Below, in pieces: positions 54,449-63,387 of a stretch of DNA of 64,000 bases. The notes under the pieces are model-generated. The model was not told the origin of the DNA, did no database searches, and saw only the letters and a list, made by a program, of their open reading frames with translations. Origin of the DNA: JABMMZ01 sp044357345 (lineage in GTDB: Bacteria; Bacteroidota; Bacteroidia; NS11-12g; UBA955); contig JBIKPR010000002.1 of NCBI GenBank assembly GCA_044357345.1, forward strand, positions 31,844 through 95,843. Reading direction: 5' to 3'. Position 1 is the stretch's first letter, and every line of letters starts with the position of its first letter. The translations under genes were made by a program, and so were the position numbers.

Positions 54449-54926
54449 ATTAATAGTAAATTGCAAACGGTTTTTTTGTTCGAACATAGGTTCTGAAAAA
54501 TCGCCATTTTTAAACCTGCTTAAGGCAAAGGTCAATGAAAATAAAAAACTGTTTGGAGACGGTTGGCGCGTTTTTAGAATACAAGAGTTAAGTATGAAAT
54601 AAATAATGGGAGAATATTCTATTGTTTATTTCATGCTTGTCTTTTTAACTGTTTGGATAAAGTTGTAGATGTTGCGTACTGCATTTTATTAGGCTAGAGT
54701 TAAATAGCAAGTGTAAAGTCTTAAAATGAGGCTAAGGGGAGAGTTATTTTGAAAACGTAACGGCTCCCAGCTGAAACGGCAGCCCTGTTTTAAATGGGGC
54801 AATACATTTGCAAATTGGGCAAGGCGGAACGGCAGTAAGCACTTGGGCAAGCAGCAAATGCTGACCCATGAAAACAGGCTATAGTGAAAGTTGGGATAAA
54901 GCCCCCATAAAAAAATAAAATAAAAC
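54449..54926. other. Divergent region between repressor and dinB
   Basis: 478 bp without a convincing gene. A TACATTTG box near 54804-54811 may be the dinB promoter, giving a leader of about 110 nt. A segment around 54520-54600 resembles coding sequence but has no start or family. Confidence 0.4.
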
Positions 54927-56084
54927 ATGGACCGTCAAATTGTGCATATCGACCTCGACTCGTTTTTCGTTTCCGTAGAGCGTTTGCTGAACCCGCGCTT
55001 GGATGGTAAACCTGTGCTGGTTGGTGGAAGCGGCGATAGGGGTGTGGTGGCTTCATGCAGTTATGAGGCCCGCGGTTTTGGCGTACACTCTGCCATGCCT
55101 ATGCGAACGGCGCGGATACTTTGTCCCGAGGCCATTGTGGTGCGCGGCGACATGGGTATGTACAGCAAATATTCTGATATAGTTACGGAGATTATTAAGG
55201 AAGATGTGCCTCTGTATGAGAAGACGTCTATTGATGAATTTTACATCGATTTAAGTGGGATGGAAAAATTCTTTGGTTCGTATAAACTGGCCACTGAATT
55301 GCGGCAACGCATTACGCGGGAAACGAATTTGCCGATTTCCTTTGCGCTTTCGGCCAATAAAACGGTATCGAAAGTGGGAACGGGTGAGGCCAAACCCAAT
55401 GGTCAAAAACAAATTCCATTTGGAACGGAGAAAGGTTTTTTAGCGCCTTTGTCTATTCGGAAAATTCCTATGGTGGGCGAGAAAACGTATGGCTTATTGC
55501 GGGGTATGGGGGTGGCGTGGATTCGCACTTTGCAAGAAATGCCCATTGAACTTTTACAACAGGTTTTGGGTGATAATGGTTCTCTGATTTGGCGCAAGGC
55601 CAATGGCATCGATCAGAGTCCTGTTATTCCATATTCAGAAAAAAAATCAATGTCTACCGAACAAACGTTTGAGCAAGACACCATCGATGTGGAGGCATTG
55701 GGTGGGGTTTTGGTGGGCATGACTGAAAAACTGAGTTTTCAATTGCGGACTGAGCAAAAATTAACGGCCTGTGTAACGGTTAAAATTCGCTATTCGGATT
55801 TTAACACCTATACCATGCAAGCGCGTATTCCCTATACCTCACTCGACAATATATTGATAGAAAAAGTGAAAGATTTATTTAAAAAATTGTACCAAAAAAG
55901 GATGTTGATTCGATTGATTGGGGTGAAGTTTAGCCACCTGGTTCAAGGCGGTCACCAATACAATTTGTTCGATGATACGGTGGAACAAATTGAGTTGTAT
56001 AGGGCCATGGATAAAATCCGTTTGCGCTACGGCAGTCAAGCGGTTTTGCGGGCCAGTGGTATGGGTAAAAAAAGAAAGTATTAG
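54927..56084 (+). CDS. dinB: Y-family DNA polymerase (Pol IV / DinB type)
   Basis: 385 residues. Palm motif HIDLDSFFVSVERL (Asp9, Asp11), KTSIDEFYIDLSG (Asp103, Glu104), a thumb and the little finger domain, ending with the clamp-binding QYNLFDD. It makes error-prone bypass past DNA lesions. The finger YEARGFGVHSAMPM is complete. It is followed after 1 bp by dnaE2, so the two are translationally coupled. Confidence 0.95.
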   Translation: MDRQIVHIDLDSFFVSVERLLNPRLDGKPVLVGGSGDRGVVASCSYEARGFGVHSAMPMRTARILCPEAIVVRGDMGMYSKYSDIVTEIIKEDVPLYEKTSIDEFYIDLSGMEKFFGSYKLATELRQRITRETNLPISFALSANKTVSKVGTGEAKPNGQKQIPFGTEKGFLAPLSIRKIPMVGEKTYGLLRGMGVAWIRTLQEMPIELLQQVLGDNGSLIWRKANGIDQSPVIPYSEKKSMSTEQTFEQDTIDVEALGGVLVGMTEKLSFQLRTEQKLTACVTVKIRYSDFNTYTMQARIPYTSLDNILIEKVKDLFKKLYQKRMLIRLIGVKFSHLVQGGHQYNLFDDTVEQIELYRAMDKIRLRYGSQAVLRASGMGKKRKY

Positions 56085-56085
56085 G

Positions 56086-59055
56086 ATGTTGCTCAATTGC
56101 CATACGGTATATAGTTTTTGTTACGGCACCTATACTTTAGATGCCTTGATGGATGCGGTATTGGCTGCTGGTTTTAAAACCTTTGTATTGGCCGATATCA
56201 ACAATACTTCTGCTTGTTTGGATGCCGTGCGCTTGGCGCCAGAAAAGGGTTTGAAGCCGATATTGGGCATTGATTTTCGCGATTCAGCTGAGCAGAAATT
56301 TGTAGGCATAGCTTGTAACAATGAAGGGTTTTTTGAACTCAATCAATTTCTTTCTTCGCATTTGCACGCCGGAACAAAAGTGGAAAATATGGCACCCGAT
56401 TTTAAGCAAGTCATCGTCGTGTATCCGCTTCAAAAGTATACGGGTTTTCCGCTTAAAGAAAATGAATTTATCGGCGTGTCTTTGCAAGAAATTAAGCGTT
56501 TGCAATTGTCTAAATACCGACATTTAAAACACAAAATGGTGGTCTTGCAAACTGTTACTTACAGCAATAAAAAAGAATTCAATGCCCACCGCTTATTGCG
56601 GGCAATTGACTGCAATATGCTCTTGAGTAAATTGCCGAAGTCTGAGCAGTCAAATGGCTTTGATACACTTGTTACGGCTTATGAAATTTACACCGCTTTT
56701 GTAGATTGGCCTGAAATACTTTCGAACACCGAATGGATATTGAATTCGTGCAGCATTCATTTTGATTACGGGAAATTGAGCAATAAAAATTTAAAGCATT
56801 ACACCGGTTCTGCAGAAGGCGATATGGCGCTTTTGCGTTCCGAATGTTTAAAGGGTTTGCCTTACCGTTATCCGCAGGTGGATGAAACGGTGATGCAGCG
56901 CATGGAAAAAGAATTGCAGGTGATAGAGCAGTTGAATTTTGCCTCATACTTTTTGATTAATTGGGACATTATCAATTACGCAAGACATAAGAATTATTAC
57001 TATGTCGGTCGCGGCAGTGGGGCCAACAGCATCCTAGCGTATTTGCTGCGCATAACCGATGTGGATCCTATTGAACTCGATTTGTATTTCGAGCGTTTTA
57101 TCAATTTGTACCGCAGCAATGCGCCCGATTTTGATATGGACTTTTCGTGGACCGACCGCGATGACATTACCCAATATATGTTTAATCGTTTTGGTTACGA
57201 ACGCACCGCTTTATTGGGCGCTTACAATACGTTTCAAGACGATGCGGTATTGCGTGAATTGGGGAAAGTATTTGGTTTGCCCCCCGATGAAATCGACAAA
57301 TTACAACACATAAAAAAGTTGGAAGACACCGATGATATTGGGCGCATGGTGATAAAGTACAGTGCGTTTATAAAAGGTTTTCCTTCGCACATGAGCATAC
57401 ATTCAAGTGGCATTATTATTTCGGAAGCGCCTATCTATGCCTACTCCGCCACCAATATGCCACCCAAGGGTTTTCCGTGTACACAATTCAGTATGTTGGA
57501 AGCAGAAGATATTGGTTTGTACAAATTTGATATATTAAGTCAACGTGGTTTAGGGAAAATTAAAGACACCTTGGGTTTGGTAAAAGAGAACCAAAACATA
57601 GACATCGATGTGCACGACATCAAGCGCTTTAAGGAAGACGAAAAAGTGAAAGTCTTGTTGCGCACAGGCAATACCATAGGCTGTTTTTATGTAGAGTCGC
57701 CCGCTATGCGTATGTTGTTGACCAAGTTAAAGGCCGACGATTATTTGCGTTTGGTTGCAGCCAGTTCAATTATCCGTCCCGGTGTTGCTAGAAGCGGTAT
57801 GATGCGCGAATACATTGTTCGTTTTCGCGACCCCGCACTTCGCGATAAGGCCAGGGCTGCTTTGCCCGAGTTGTACGATTTGTTGACGGAGACTTACGGG
57901 GTAATGGTGTATCAAGAAGACGTAATCAAAGTGGCGCATTTTTTTGCGGGCTTAAGTTTGGCCGAAGCCGACTACCTGCGCAGGGGCATGTCGTGGAAGT
58001 TTAAGAAACGCGATGAATTTTCGAGGGTGAAAGAAAATTTCATTAAAAATTGCAGGGCCAAAGGCTATTCAGAAAAAGTGGTGCAAGACATTTGGATGCA
58101 GGTGGAGAGTTTTGCCAGCTTTGCTTTCTCAAAAGGCCATTCGGCGAGTTATGCCGTGGAGAGTTATCAGGCGCTTTTTTTAAAAGCGTACTACCCATTG
58201 GAGTATCTTACGGCAACGCTCAATAATGGAGGAGGATTTTATAGAAAAGATTTATACCTACATGAGGCACGGATGTTGGGCGCCAGTATAAAGCATCCCT
58301 GTGTGAACCGAAGTGCGGTGATGTGCAGGATAGAAGGCAAGGAAATTGTACTCGGTTTGGGTTTTATTGACAGTTTGGATTCTCAAATAGTTTTGGATGT
58401 TTTATTGGAACGCGAGCGCAATGGAAAATTTACAAGCATGAACGATTTGATTAAGCGTGTGCCTATGGGCATAGAAACTTTGCGTTTGTTGATTCGCGCC
58501 AACACTTTATCGTTTACCGGGCGTTTAAAAATGGAGTTGTTGTGGGAGGCCCATGCTTTATTGCAGCCAAGTAAGAAACCGGAATTAAACCGTTCCTTGT
58601 TTGAGAAAGTAACACCGAAATGGAAAATGCCTACACTATACCACAGTAGAGTGGATGCAGCGTTTGAGGAAATTGAGTTGTTTGGGTTTTCGTTTAGTTC
58701 AGCTTTTCAATTGTTAAAAGAAGAAGCGCCCAAGGGGGTATTGGCGCGTGACTTAAAAAATCATATTTGGAAGTATGTCTTGTTGGTGGCAGAATTGGTA
58801 ACGGTAAAATACGCCAGAACGGTGAATGGGGAACGCATGTATTTCGGTACCTTTATAGATGAGGAAGGCAACTGGATAGATACGGTGCATTTCCCTCAAA
58901 GTGCCATACAATATCCGTTTACCGGTAAGGGTGTTTACAAACTATATGGCAGGGTGGTAGAGGAGTATGATTTTATCTGTATTGAAATCCAAAAGATGCG
59001 TCGCTTGCCGATGCTGGACCGTGAGAGTTTGGATGCTATGGAAGAGGCGGTTTAA
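56086..59055 (+). CDS. dnaE2: DnaE2-type error-prone DNA polymerase III alpha subunit
   Basis: 989 residues from the ATG at 56086, one base after the dinB stop. PHP domain at the N-terminus (LNCHTVYSFCYGTYT), catalytic Asp pair in PDFDMDFSW (Asp348, Asp350 with Asp352), a helix-hairpin-helix region near 790-810 and a short C-terminal OB-fold. It is about 170 residues shorter than replicative DnaE and sits in a dinB operon next to a LexA-like repressor, both typical of the translesion DnaE2/ImuC type. An in-frame start at 55972 would overlap dinB and is unlikely. A diverged copy of its last 23 codons lies at 61349. Confidence 0.92.
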   Translation: MLLNCHTVYSFCYGTYTLDALMDAVLAAGFKTFVLADINNTSACLDAVRLAPEKGLKPILGIDFRDSAEQKFVGIACNNEGFFELNQFLSSHLHAGTKVENMAPDFKQVIVVYPLQKYTGFPLKENEFIGVSLQEIKRLQLSKYRHLKHKMVVLQTVTYSNKKEFNAHRLLRAIDCNMLLSKLPKSEQSNGFDTLVTAYEIYTAFVDWPEILSNTEWILNSCSIHFDYGKLSNKNLKHYTGSAEGDMALLRSECLKGLPYRYPQVDETVMQRMEKELQVIEQLNFASYFLINWDIINYARHKNYYYVGRGSGANSILAYLLRITDVDPIELDLYFERFINLYRSNAPDFDMDFSWTDRDDITQYMFNRFGYERTALLGAYNTFQDDAVLRELGKVFGLPPDEIDKLQHIKKLEDTDDIGRMVIKYSAFIKGFPSHMSIHSSGIIISEAPIYAYSATNMPPKGFPCTQFSMLEAEDIGLYKFDILSQRGLGKIKDTLGLVKENQNIDIDVHDIKRFKEDEKVKVLLRTGNTIGCFYVESPAMRMLLTKLKADDYLRLVAASSIIRPGVARSGMMREYIVRFRDPALRDKARAALPELYDLLTETYGVMVYQEDVIKVAHFFAGLSLAEADYLRRGMSWKFKKRDEFSRVKENFIKNCRAKGYSEKVVQDIWMQVESFASFAFSKGHSASYAVESYQALFLKAYYPLEYLTATLNNGGGFYRKDLYLHEARMLGASIKHPCVNRSAVMCRIEGKEIVLGLGFIDSLDSQIVLDVLLERERNGKFTSMNDLIKRVPMGIETLRLLIRANTLSFTGRLKMELLWEAHALLQPSKKPELNRSLFEKVTPKWKMPTLYHSRVDAAFEEIELFGFSFSSAFQLLKEEAPKGVLARDLKNHIWKYVLLVAELVTVKYARTVNGERMYFGTFIDEEGNWIDTVHFPQSAIQYPFTGKGVYKLYGRVVEEYDFICIEIQKMRRLPMLDRESLDAMEEAV

Positions 59056-59098
59056 TTTTCGGGCTGAATTTGTGTTTTAGAAGGTGTTTATTATTTAA

Positions 59099-59240
59099 AC
59101 ATTCAAAATATAAAAAGTCCATTTTATGATTTGGATATCTGACGATAAAAATTTAAATTTGTAATAAGACTAAAAGTATCCTTTATATTCCAATTTGTAA
59201 AATAAAGGCTGATTTTTTTGGGCATATAAGTAGGCTATAA
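59099..59240 (+). repeat. attI-like element, copy A, with remnant of the recombinase 3' end
   Basis: 59101-59142 matches the last 14 codons of the recombinase (IQNIKSPFYDLDI, stop), then the shared block TTTGTAATAAGACTAAAAGT and a hairpin with CCTTTAT and ATAAAGG arms, a T run, and CATATAAGTA, after which homology with copies B and C ends. The rest of the recombinase is missing here. Confidence 0.8.
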
Positions 59241-59291
59241 TTAACCATTCATGGCACTTAAAGAATATAAATAAAATCATTACATTTTAAT

Positions 59292-59570
59292 ATGCCTAAA
59301 ATAGCTATTTATAAATTTTTGACCTTTTTTATTGTCGCATATGATGCTCTATAAGAGCCACCTCATTTGCATGTTGTTAAAGAGAAAGGAACTAGACAAC
59401 GTTCTGCAAAAATCTGGTTGGAGACACTAAAAGTAGCAGAAAAAGGTACACTTAGTGATAAAGAATTGAATCAAGCAATAAAATTAATTCAAGATAATCA
59501 AATAATTCTGATTGACTCTTTTAACAAGGTAAAAAACGGAAAAAAAATTACAACATTAAAGTTAAAATAA
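59292..59570 (+). pseudogene. DUF4160 protein with an in-frame stop
   Basis: From ATG at 59292, the first 20 codons (MPKIAIYKFLTFFIVAYDAL) are followed by TAA at 59352-59354, then the frame resumes with EPPHLHVVKEKG, the family's metal-binding-like His pattern, and RSAKIWLETLKVAEKG to residue 92. DUF4160 proteins pair with DUF2442 proteins in toxin-antitoxin-like units. The stop is a single nonsense change. Restart from TTG at 59367 is possible but would lose the first 25 codons. Ends where the DUF2442 gene starts. Confidence 0.75.
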
Positions 59571-59831
59571 ATGACAACGATACTCAAAAAAACCAAAATT
59601 TGTATTGAAAAATTAAGCTTCGACATAGCTGGTAAAATTTCTCTGAAGTTTGAGGATGGCCGTATAATCATTGTTCCACTTAAGTACTTTCCTGAAATTC
59701 AAAAATTGTCAGTTGAAAAAAGAAAGAAATATACTATTGTAGATGATAGAACGATTCTATTTGCTTATTCAGACTCAGTATATCACTTAGAAGATTTTAT
59801 GGGTTTAGAAAGCAAATGGAGTGAGAGGTAA
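59571..59831 (+). CDS. DUF2442 family small protein
   Basis: 86 residues beginning directly at the stop of the DUF4160 gene. Carries ISLKFEDGRIIIVPLKYFPEI and LSVEKRKKYTIVDDRTILF, the DUF2442 pattern. Such proteins are the usual partner of DUF4160, proposed as antitoxin (inference). Reading frame is intact. Cassette-borne. Confidence 0.82.
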   Translation: MTTILKKTKICIEKLSFDIAGKISLKFEDGRIIIVPLKYFPEIQKLSVEKRKKYTIVDDRTILFAYSDSVYHLEDFMGLESKWSER

Positions 59832-59894
59832 GCCATAGATAACAATTCATACAAGATAACGTTGGAAGACTTCGACAATAAACACAATATAGGT

Positions 59895-59990
59895 TAATTT
59901 GTAAGGAGACTAAAAGTATGCTTGAACTTGCGAAGGGAAAGACAGGGAGAGGATTTTAGACGTATAAGTAATTTACAGGCAATAACTAAG
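59895..59990 (+). repeat. attI-like element, copy B (degenerate)
   Basis: TAATTTGTAAGGAGACTAAA AGTAT, 25 bp identical to copy C, then a divergent centre without the hairpin, then GTATAAGTAA. Homology ends as in A and C. It precedes the NERD gene. Confidence 0.7.
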
Positions 59991-60020
59991 ACAACTAACC
60001 ATTAACAATTACCAGGCTGA

Positions 60021-61118
60021 ATGAGCAAGATATTTAACATAATTGGTTCTCTTTCGACATTAAGGTCTCATCTAGAAGATAATAACATTAATGACTTTAA
60101 ATCTTTAAAAGAAGTTATTGATTTTCAAAATTCATTCTCAACTTTAAAACAGCAACTGATTACTCATCATGAAAACTTGATTGAGCAAGAGAAAGTCTTA
60201 CTTAAGACAGAATTGCAGCAATTAGAAGTAACAATAGAGATGCAAAAACAGCAATCAGAAAATGTATTGTCAAGCGAAATTGACAAACTGAAACGGCAAC
60301 TGAATATTTCGACAAACAGTACCTCAACAAGCTTATTTAAAATTCTAATAAAGAAAATTAAACAATGGAATTGCAAAAGACAACTCAGGGATAAAGAAAG
60401 AAAATTTGATGTAGAAGTAAAAAAATCAATTAACAAGCTTCTTGACAATCGCGAATACAAGAACAATCGCTATCAATTTATATCTTCACAATTTAATTTA
60501 GCTGTAGAGCAAAGTTCCAATGCATCTTTATCGGAAATTGAAAGAAAGAAATCAGTAATTGACAATTTAAGTAGTTTCATTTATGGTGCATTGGGCGAAC
60601 AGAAAGTAGTTAAGACATTAGAAGTTCTATCGGACGAATATTTTCTAATTAACGACTTTGAAGTTAGTTTCTCACCTGCGATTTACAACAGACAAGAGAA
60701 TGAATACATTAAATCAATTCAAATAGATCATTTGCTTGTGGCACCATCAGGTATATTCCTTATAGAGACGAAGAATTGGAGCGAAAAGTCATTAGAAAAT
60801 TTAAGTTTACGTTCACCAGTACAGCAAATCAAGAGAACCAGCTTTGTCTTATTTAAATTGCTTAACAATGAAATGAGAAATTCTCATCTTCGGTTGGAAA
60901 AACATCATTGGGGCGACAAAAAAATTTCAATTAAAAACCTCATTGTGTTGACTACTACAAAACCAAAAGAAGAGTTTCAATACGTAAAGATTTTGACTTT
61001 GAATGAACTTCTTGGCTACATAAACTATTTTAAACCGACATTTTCAAGTATTGAGACACAACGAATTGCTGAATTCTTATTGAAAATTAATGAGCAAAAA
61101 ACAATCCATACAAAATGA
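60021..61118 (+). CDS. NERD (nuclease-related) domain protein with coiled coil
   Basis: 365 residues. A long N-terminal coiled coil rich in Gln, Glu and Lys (about 30-180) leads to a NERD domain near 190-300: GALGEQKVVKTLEVL, QIDHLLVAPSGIFLIETKNW with Asp236 and Glu249-Thr-Lys251, the PD-(D/E)xK-like active site. This is a probable DNA-processing enzyme; many such stand-alone proteins are accessory or defence genes. It is the only gene between attI-like copy B and the dnaE2 remnant. Confidence 0.82.
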   Translation: MSKIFNIIGSLSTLRSHLEDNNINDFKSLKEVIDFQNSFSTLKQQLITHHENLIEQEKVLLKTELQQLEVTIEMQKQQSENVLSSEIDKLKRQLNISTNSTSTSLFKILIKKIKQWNCKRQLRDKERKFDVEVKKSINKLLDNREYKNNRYQFISSQFNLAVEQSSNASLSEIERKKSVIDNLSSFIYGALGEQKVVKTLEVLSDEYFLINDFEVSFSPAIYNRQENEYIKSIQIDHLLVAPSGIFLIETKNWSEKSLENLSLRSPVQQIKRTSFVLFKLLNNEMRNSHLRLEKHHWGDKKISIKNLIVLTTTKPKEEFQYVKILTLNELLGYINYFKPTFSSIETQRIAEFLLKINEQKTIHTK

Positions 61119-61121
61119 CTA

Positions 61122-61300
61122 GAAAACTTCATGCTGTCATTCGCTAGCACGGGCTTAGCATCTCGGCTGGTTTTCGGTTTGGGATAGTGTGTGCTTTCAA
61201 CTAAGTTTCTAGTGGATTGAAAGTTTCGGGGTTCCGAAACCGCCATGAAGGCCAACACCAGTGCATTGGCAGCAATCTATTTAGACAACAACAAGGTCAA
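61122..61300. repeat. Imperfect palindromic element after the NERD gene
   Basis: CTTCATG and CATGAAG face each other, with TTTTCGG and CCGAAA inside, and GCTGTCATT against a mirrored CATTGGCAGC outside. Overall shape is attC-like, but the ends differ from the two sites at 63252 and 63850. May be a third class of recombination site or a relic. Confidence 0.45.
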
Positions 61301-61348
61301 ATCTAAAAGGATTCAAATATTTCATCATCATTAATTACTTCGTAATAG

Positions 61349-61470
61349 AAATTCAAAAAATGCGTCGCTTACCAATTGTGGATAGAGAGAGTTTGGATGC
61401 TATGGAAGAGGCTGTTTAATGCTTGGGCTGAATTTGTGTTTTAGAAGGAATTTATTATCTTAGTGTGAAA
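61349..61470 (+). pseudogene. Remnant of a second dnaE2 3' end
   Basis: Reads YFVIEIQKMRRLPIVDRESL then DAMEEAV and a stop, matching the last 23-24 codons of dnaE2, and continues with the same 3' flank (GGGCTGAATTTGTGTTTTAG). Several synonymous and a few amino-acid changes, so it is not a very recent copy. The recombinase gene follows it 12-60 bp on. Confidence 0.85.
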
Positions 61471-61481
61471 CTTATAAACCA

Positions 61482-62539
61482 ATGGAAGGTCAATTTTTTG
61501 AACAGATGCGTATCACTTTGTGTCGCAAAAAAGGCGAAAAGCGCATTAAAATCGAGTTCCCATACAATGTGGGAATGATTCAATTTATTAAAACGATTGA
61601 TGGGATAATATGGGATGCTGGTGGAAGATACTGGCATGTTCCTGACAATTCAGAAAACCGCGCATTGTTGAGGTATCCAAATGCGGTTTTGCCAGAGTTG
61701 GGCAGACAAGCTCTGAATGATTTTAAGCTATGGATGCAATCCAAACGCTACAGCAACAATACCATTTCGGTTTATCTAAATGCACTGCAAATTTTTTATT
61801 GTTTTTCAGAGAAAAAACTTTGTTTGAAATTAGTAATGCCGATATTATTCATTTCAACAATGCATATATTTTGCAAAATAAATTGTCGTCTTCATATCAG
61901 AATCAAATGGTAAATGGCATTAAATTATTCTTCAAGACCATAGAAGGCAAATCACTTAATCCGGATATTATTCACCGTCCAAGAGGAGAAAAATCCCTTC
62001 CAAATGTGTTAAGTAAAGCAGAGGTACAAGCACTTATACAGGGATTGTCGAATACAAAGCACAGAAGTATGTTGAGTTTGATATACAGTTGTGGTTTGAG
62101 GAGAGGTGAAGTTTTAAACTTGAAATTGACAGATGTAGATTCAAATCGCAATGTTTTAATAATTAGGCAATCTAAAGGAAAGAAGGATAGAATTGTGCCA
62201 TTGTCAGAAAAGACATTAAACATGTTACGTGCCTATTATAAAATGTATAAACCAGCCTATTGGTTATTTGAAGGCCAGCAAGTAAACACACCTTATAACG
62301 AAAAGAGTTTGGCGAGCGTTATGAAGCAGGCACTTGTTAAAAGTAATATTAAGAAACCTGCAACTTTGCATTGGCTGCGACACAGTTATGCCACGCATTT
62401 ACTCGAATCGGGCACAGATTTAAGGTATATTCAAGCTTTGTTGGGTCATAGTAGCAGTAAGACAACGGAGATCTATACCCATGTTAGTACCAAAAGTATT
62501 CAAAATATAAAAAGTCCTTTCGATGATTTGGATATCTGA
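61482..62539 (+). pseudogene. Tyrosine recombinase (integron-integrase-like), one frameshift
   Basis: About 352 residues once a -1 shift near the A6 run at 61812-61817 is corrected (ALQIFYCFSEKK, then TLFEISNAD). All catalytic residues are present: Arg in SCGLRRGEV, Lys in SKGKKDR, His-x-x-Arg in LHWLRHSYATHLL, His in LLGHSS and Tyr in TTEIYTHV. An 85-residue N-terminal region precedes the SAM-like core-binding domain. No IntI-specific insertion is seen between the Lys motif and HxxR. The C-terminal KSPFDDLDI recalls integron integrases. The shift may be a real mutation, a sequencing error, or programmed frameshifting at G AAA AAA. Confidence 0.85.
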
Positions 62540-62548
62540 TGATAAAGA

Positions 62549-62650
62549 TTGTAATTTGTAAGGAGACTAAAAGTATCCTTTATCTTCTAGTAGGTAAGAT
62601 AAAGGATGGTTTTTTTATCCATATAAGTAAGTTACCTGCAAGTTTAGCAG
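62549..62650 (+). repeat. attI-like element, copy C, directly after the recombinase
   Basis: TAATTTGTAAGGAGACTAAA AGTAT, a perfect hairpin CCTTTATCTT with AAGATAAAGG, a T7 run and CATATAAGTAAGTTACC. The hairpin plus T run could double as the recombinase terminator. AAGTTACC at the right end contains the GTTA expected at a crossover. Confidence 0.75.
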
Positions 62651-62683
62651 ACCCCACAAACACGACAACATAAACAATAAAAT

Positions 62684-63241
62684 ATGGCAGACGAAAAATT
62701 AAATACAAAGGAAATAAGGAACGAAGCCCGACAACTTTTAAAACAAGGGACTTCTAAACAAGAGACATTTGAAATACTTAAAGAAAAATATAAGTATTCA
62801 AAAGACGTGGCTGACATTCTTAAAAATCTTCCTTCACAGCAGACAATTGAGAAGTATGGAAAATGGAATTATGTTTTGCTTGGGTTACTCGTTTTGACCG
62901 CATTAATTTTCTTTTGGGCAACACCGACAATTGGTATCGTGCTTTGGTATGGACTTTTAATTTATGCGGTAGCTAAAATGTTAGTCAAGTATTATATTTG
63001 GGTGACAGCATTTTCAGCTTTTGCCATTATTGGTTTTATTGCTATAATCTTCACGAGTGACGGTGCAACGACAAACTGGTCAAATGTTATTATAATGATA
63101 TCATTAGTTATACCGACCTTAATTTTACCAATGTGGTTAGAAAAAAAATTATGTCCTAAACCGACAGAGAGAAAAGAAGAATACACAAATTCGCAAGGAC
63201 AACAACGACTTAAAATTGTATATGAATTTCCCGACCTATAA
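62684..63241 (+). CDS. Cassette-borne membrane protein of unknown function
   Basis: 185 residues. An N-terminal cytoplasmic helical segment (NEARQLLKQGTSKQETFEILKEKY) is followed by about five hydrophobic segments between 60 and 160 and a short C-terminal tail. The N-terminal part resembles short helical motifs found before membrane domains in other accessory genes, but no family is recognised. First gene after the attI-like element and it ends 10-15 bp before the attC-like site, exactly like an integron cassette gene. Confidence 0.75.
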   Translation: MADEKLNTKEIRNEARQLLKQGTSKQETFEILKEKYKYSKDVADILKNLPSQQTIEKYGKWNYVLLGLLVLTALIFFWATPTIGIVLWYGLLIYAVAKMLVKYYIWVTAFSAFAIIGFIAIIFTSDGATTNWSNVIIMISLVIPTLILPMWLEKKLCPKPTERKEEYTNSQGQQRLKIVYEFPDL

Positions 63242-63251
63242 AGAAAAACCA

Positions 63252-63387
63252 GCAGGTAACAGCACATTGGCAATAGGCGGGGTTTCGTCTCCGCTTGACA
63301 GTTTTGTGGAAGCCGAAAGTTCAGTTCTCCGAACAAACTTCTGTGCTAAAAAGCCCGCCCATCGCCAATCTGCAAAACGTTATGGGC
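63252..63387 (+). other. attC-like recombination site 1
   Basis: Left end GGTAACAGCACATTGGCAAT, right end GCCAATCTGCAAAACGTTAT GGGC. Folded as one strand the arms pair (TAAC with GTTA, AGCA with TGC, ATTGGC with GCCAAT, GGCGGG with CCCGCC) with unpaired bases on one side (AAAAC), as in attC. About 135 bp, right after the membrane protein gene. Confidence 0.75.

Noticed and set aside
54390..54602. 70-codon ORF between the repressor and dinB
   Set aside because: It starts antisense inside the repressor, has no family, and the protein-like tail lacks a start. Possibly a relic, but not supportable.
55972..56085. Extended start of dnaE2 inside dinB
   Set aside because: The 38 extra codons overlap dinB out of frame and do not resemble a PHP domain start; ATG at 56086 is one base after the dinB stop.
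61349..61470. Second dnaE2 3' end as a simple assembly duplication
   Set aside because: The two copies differ at many bases, so they are not one read segment placed twice.
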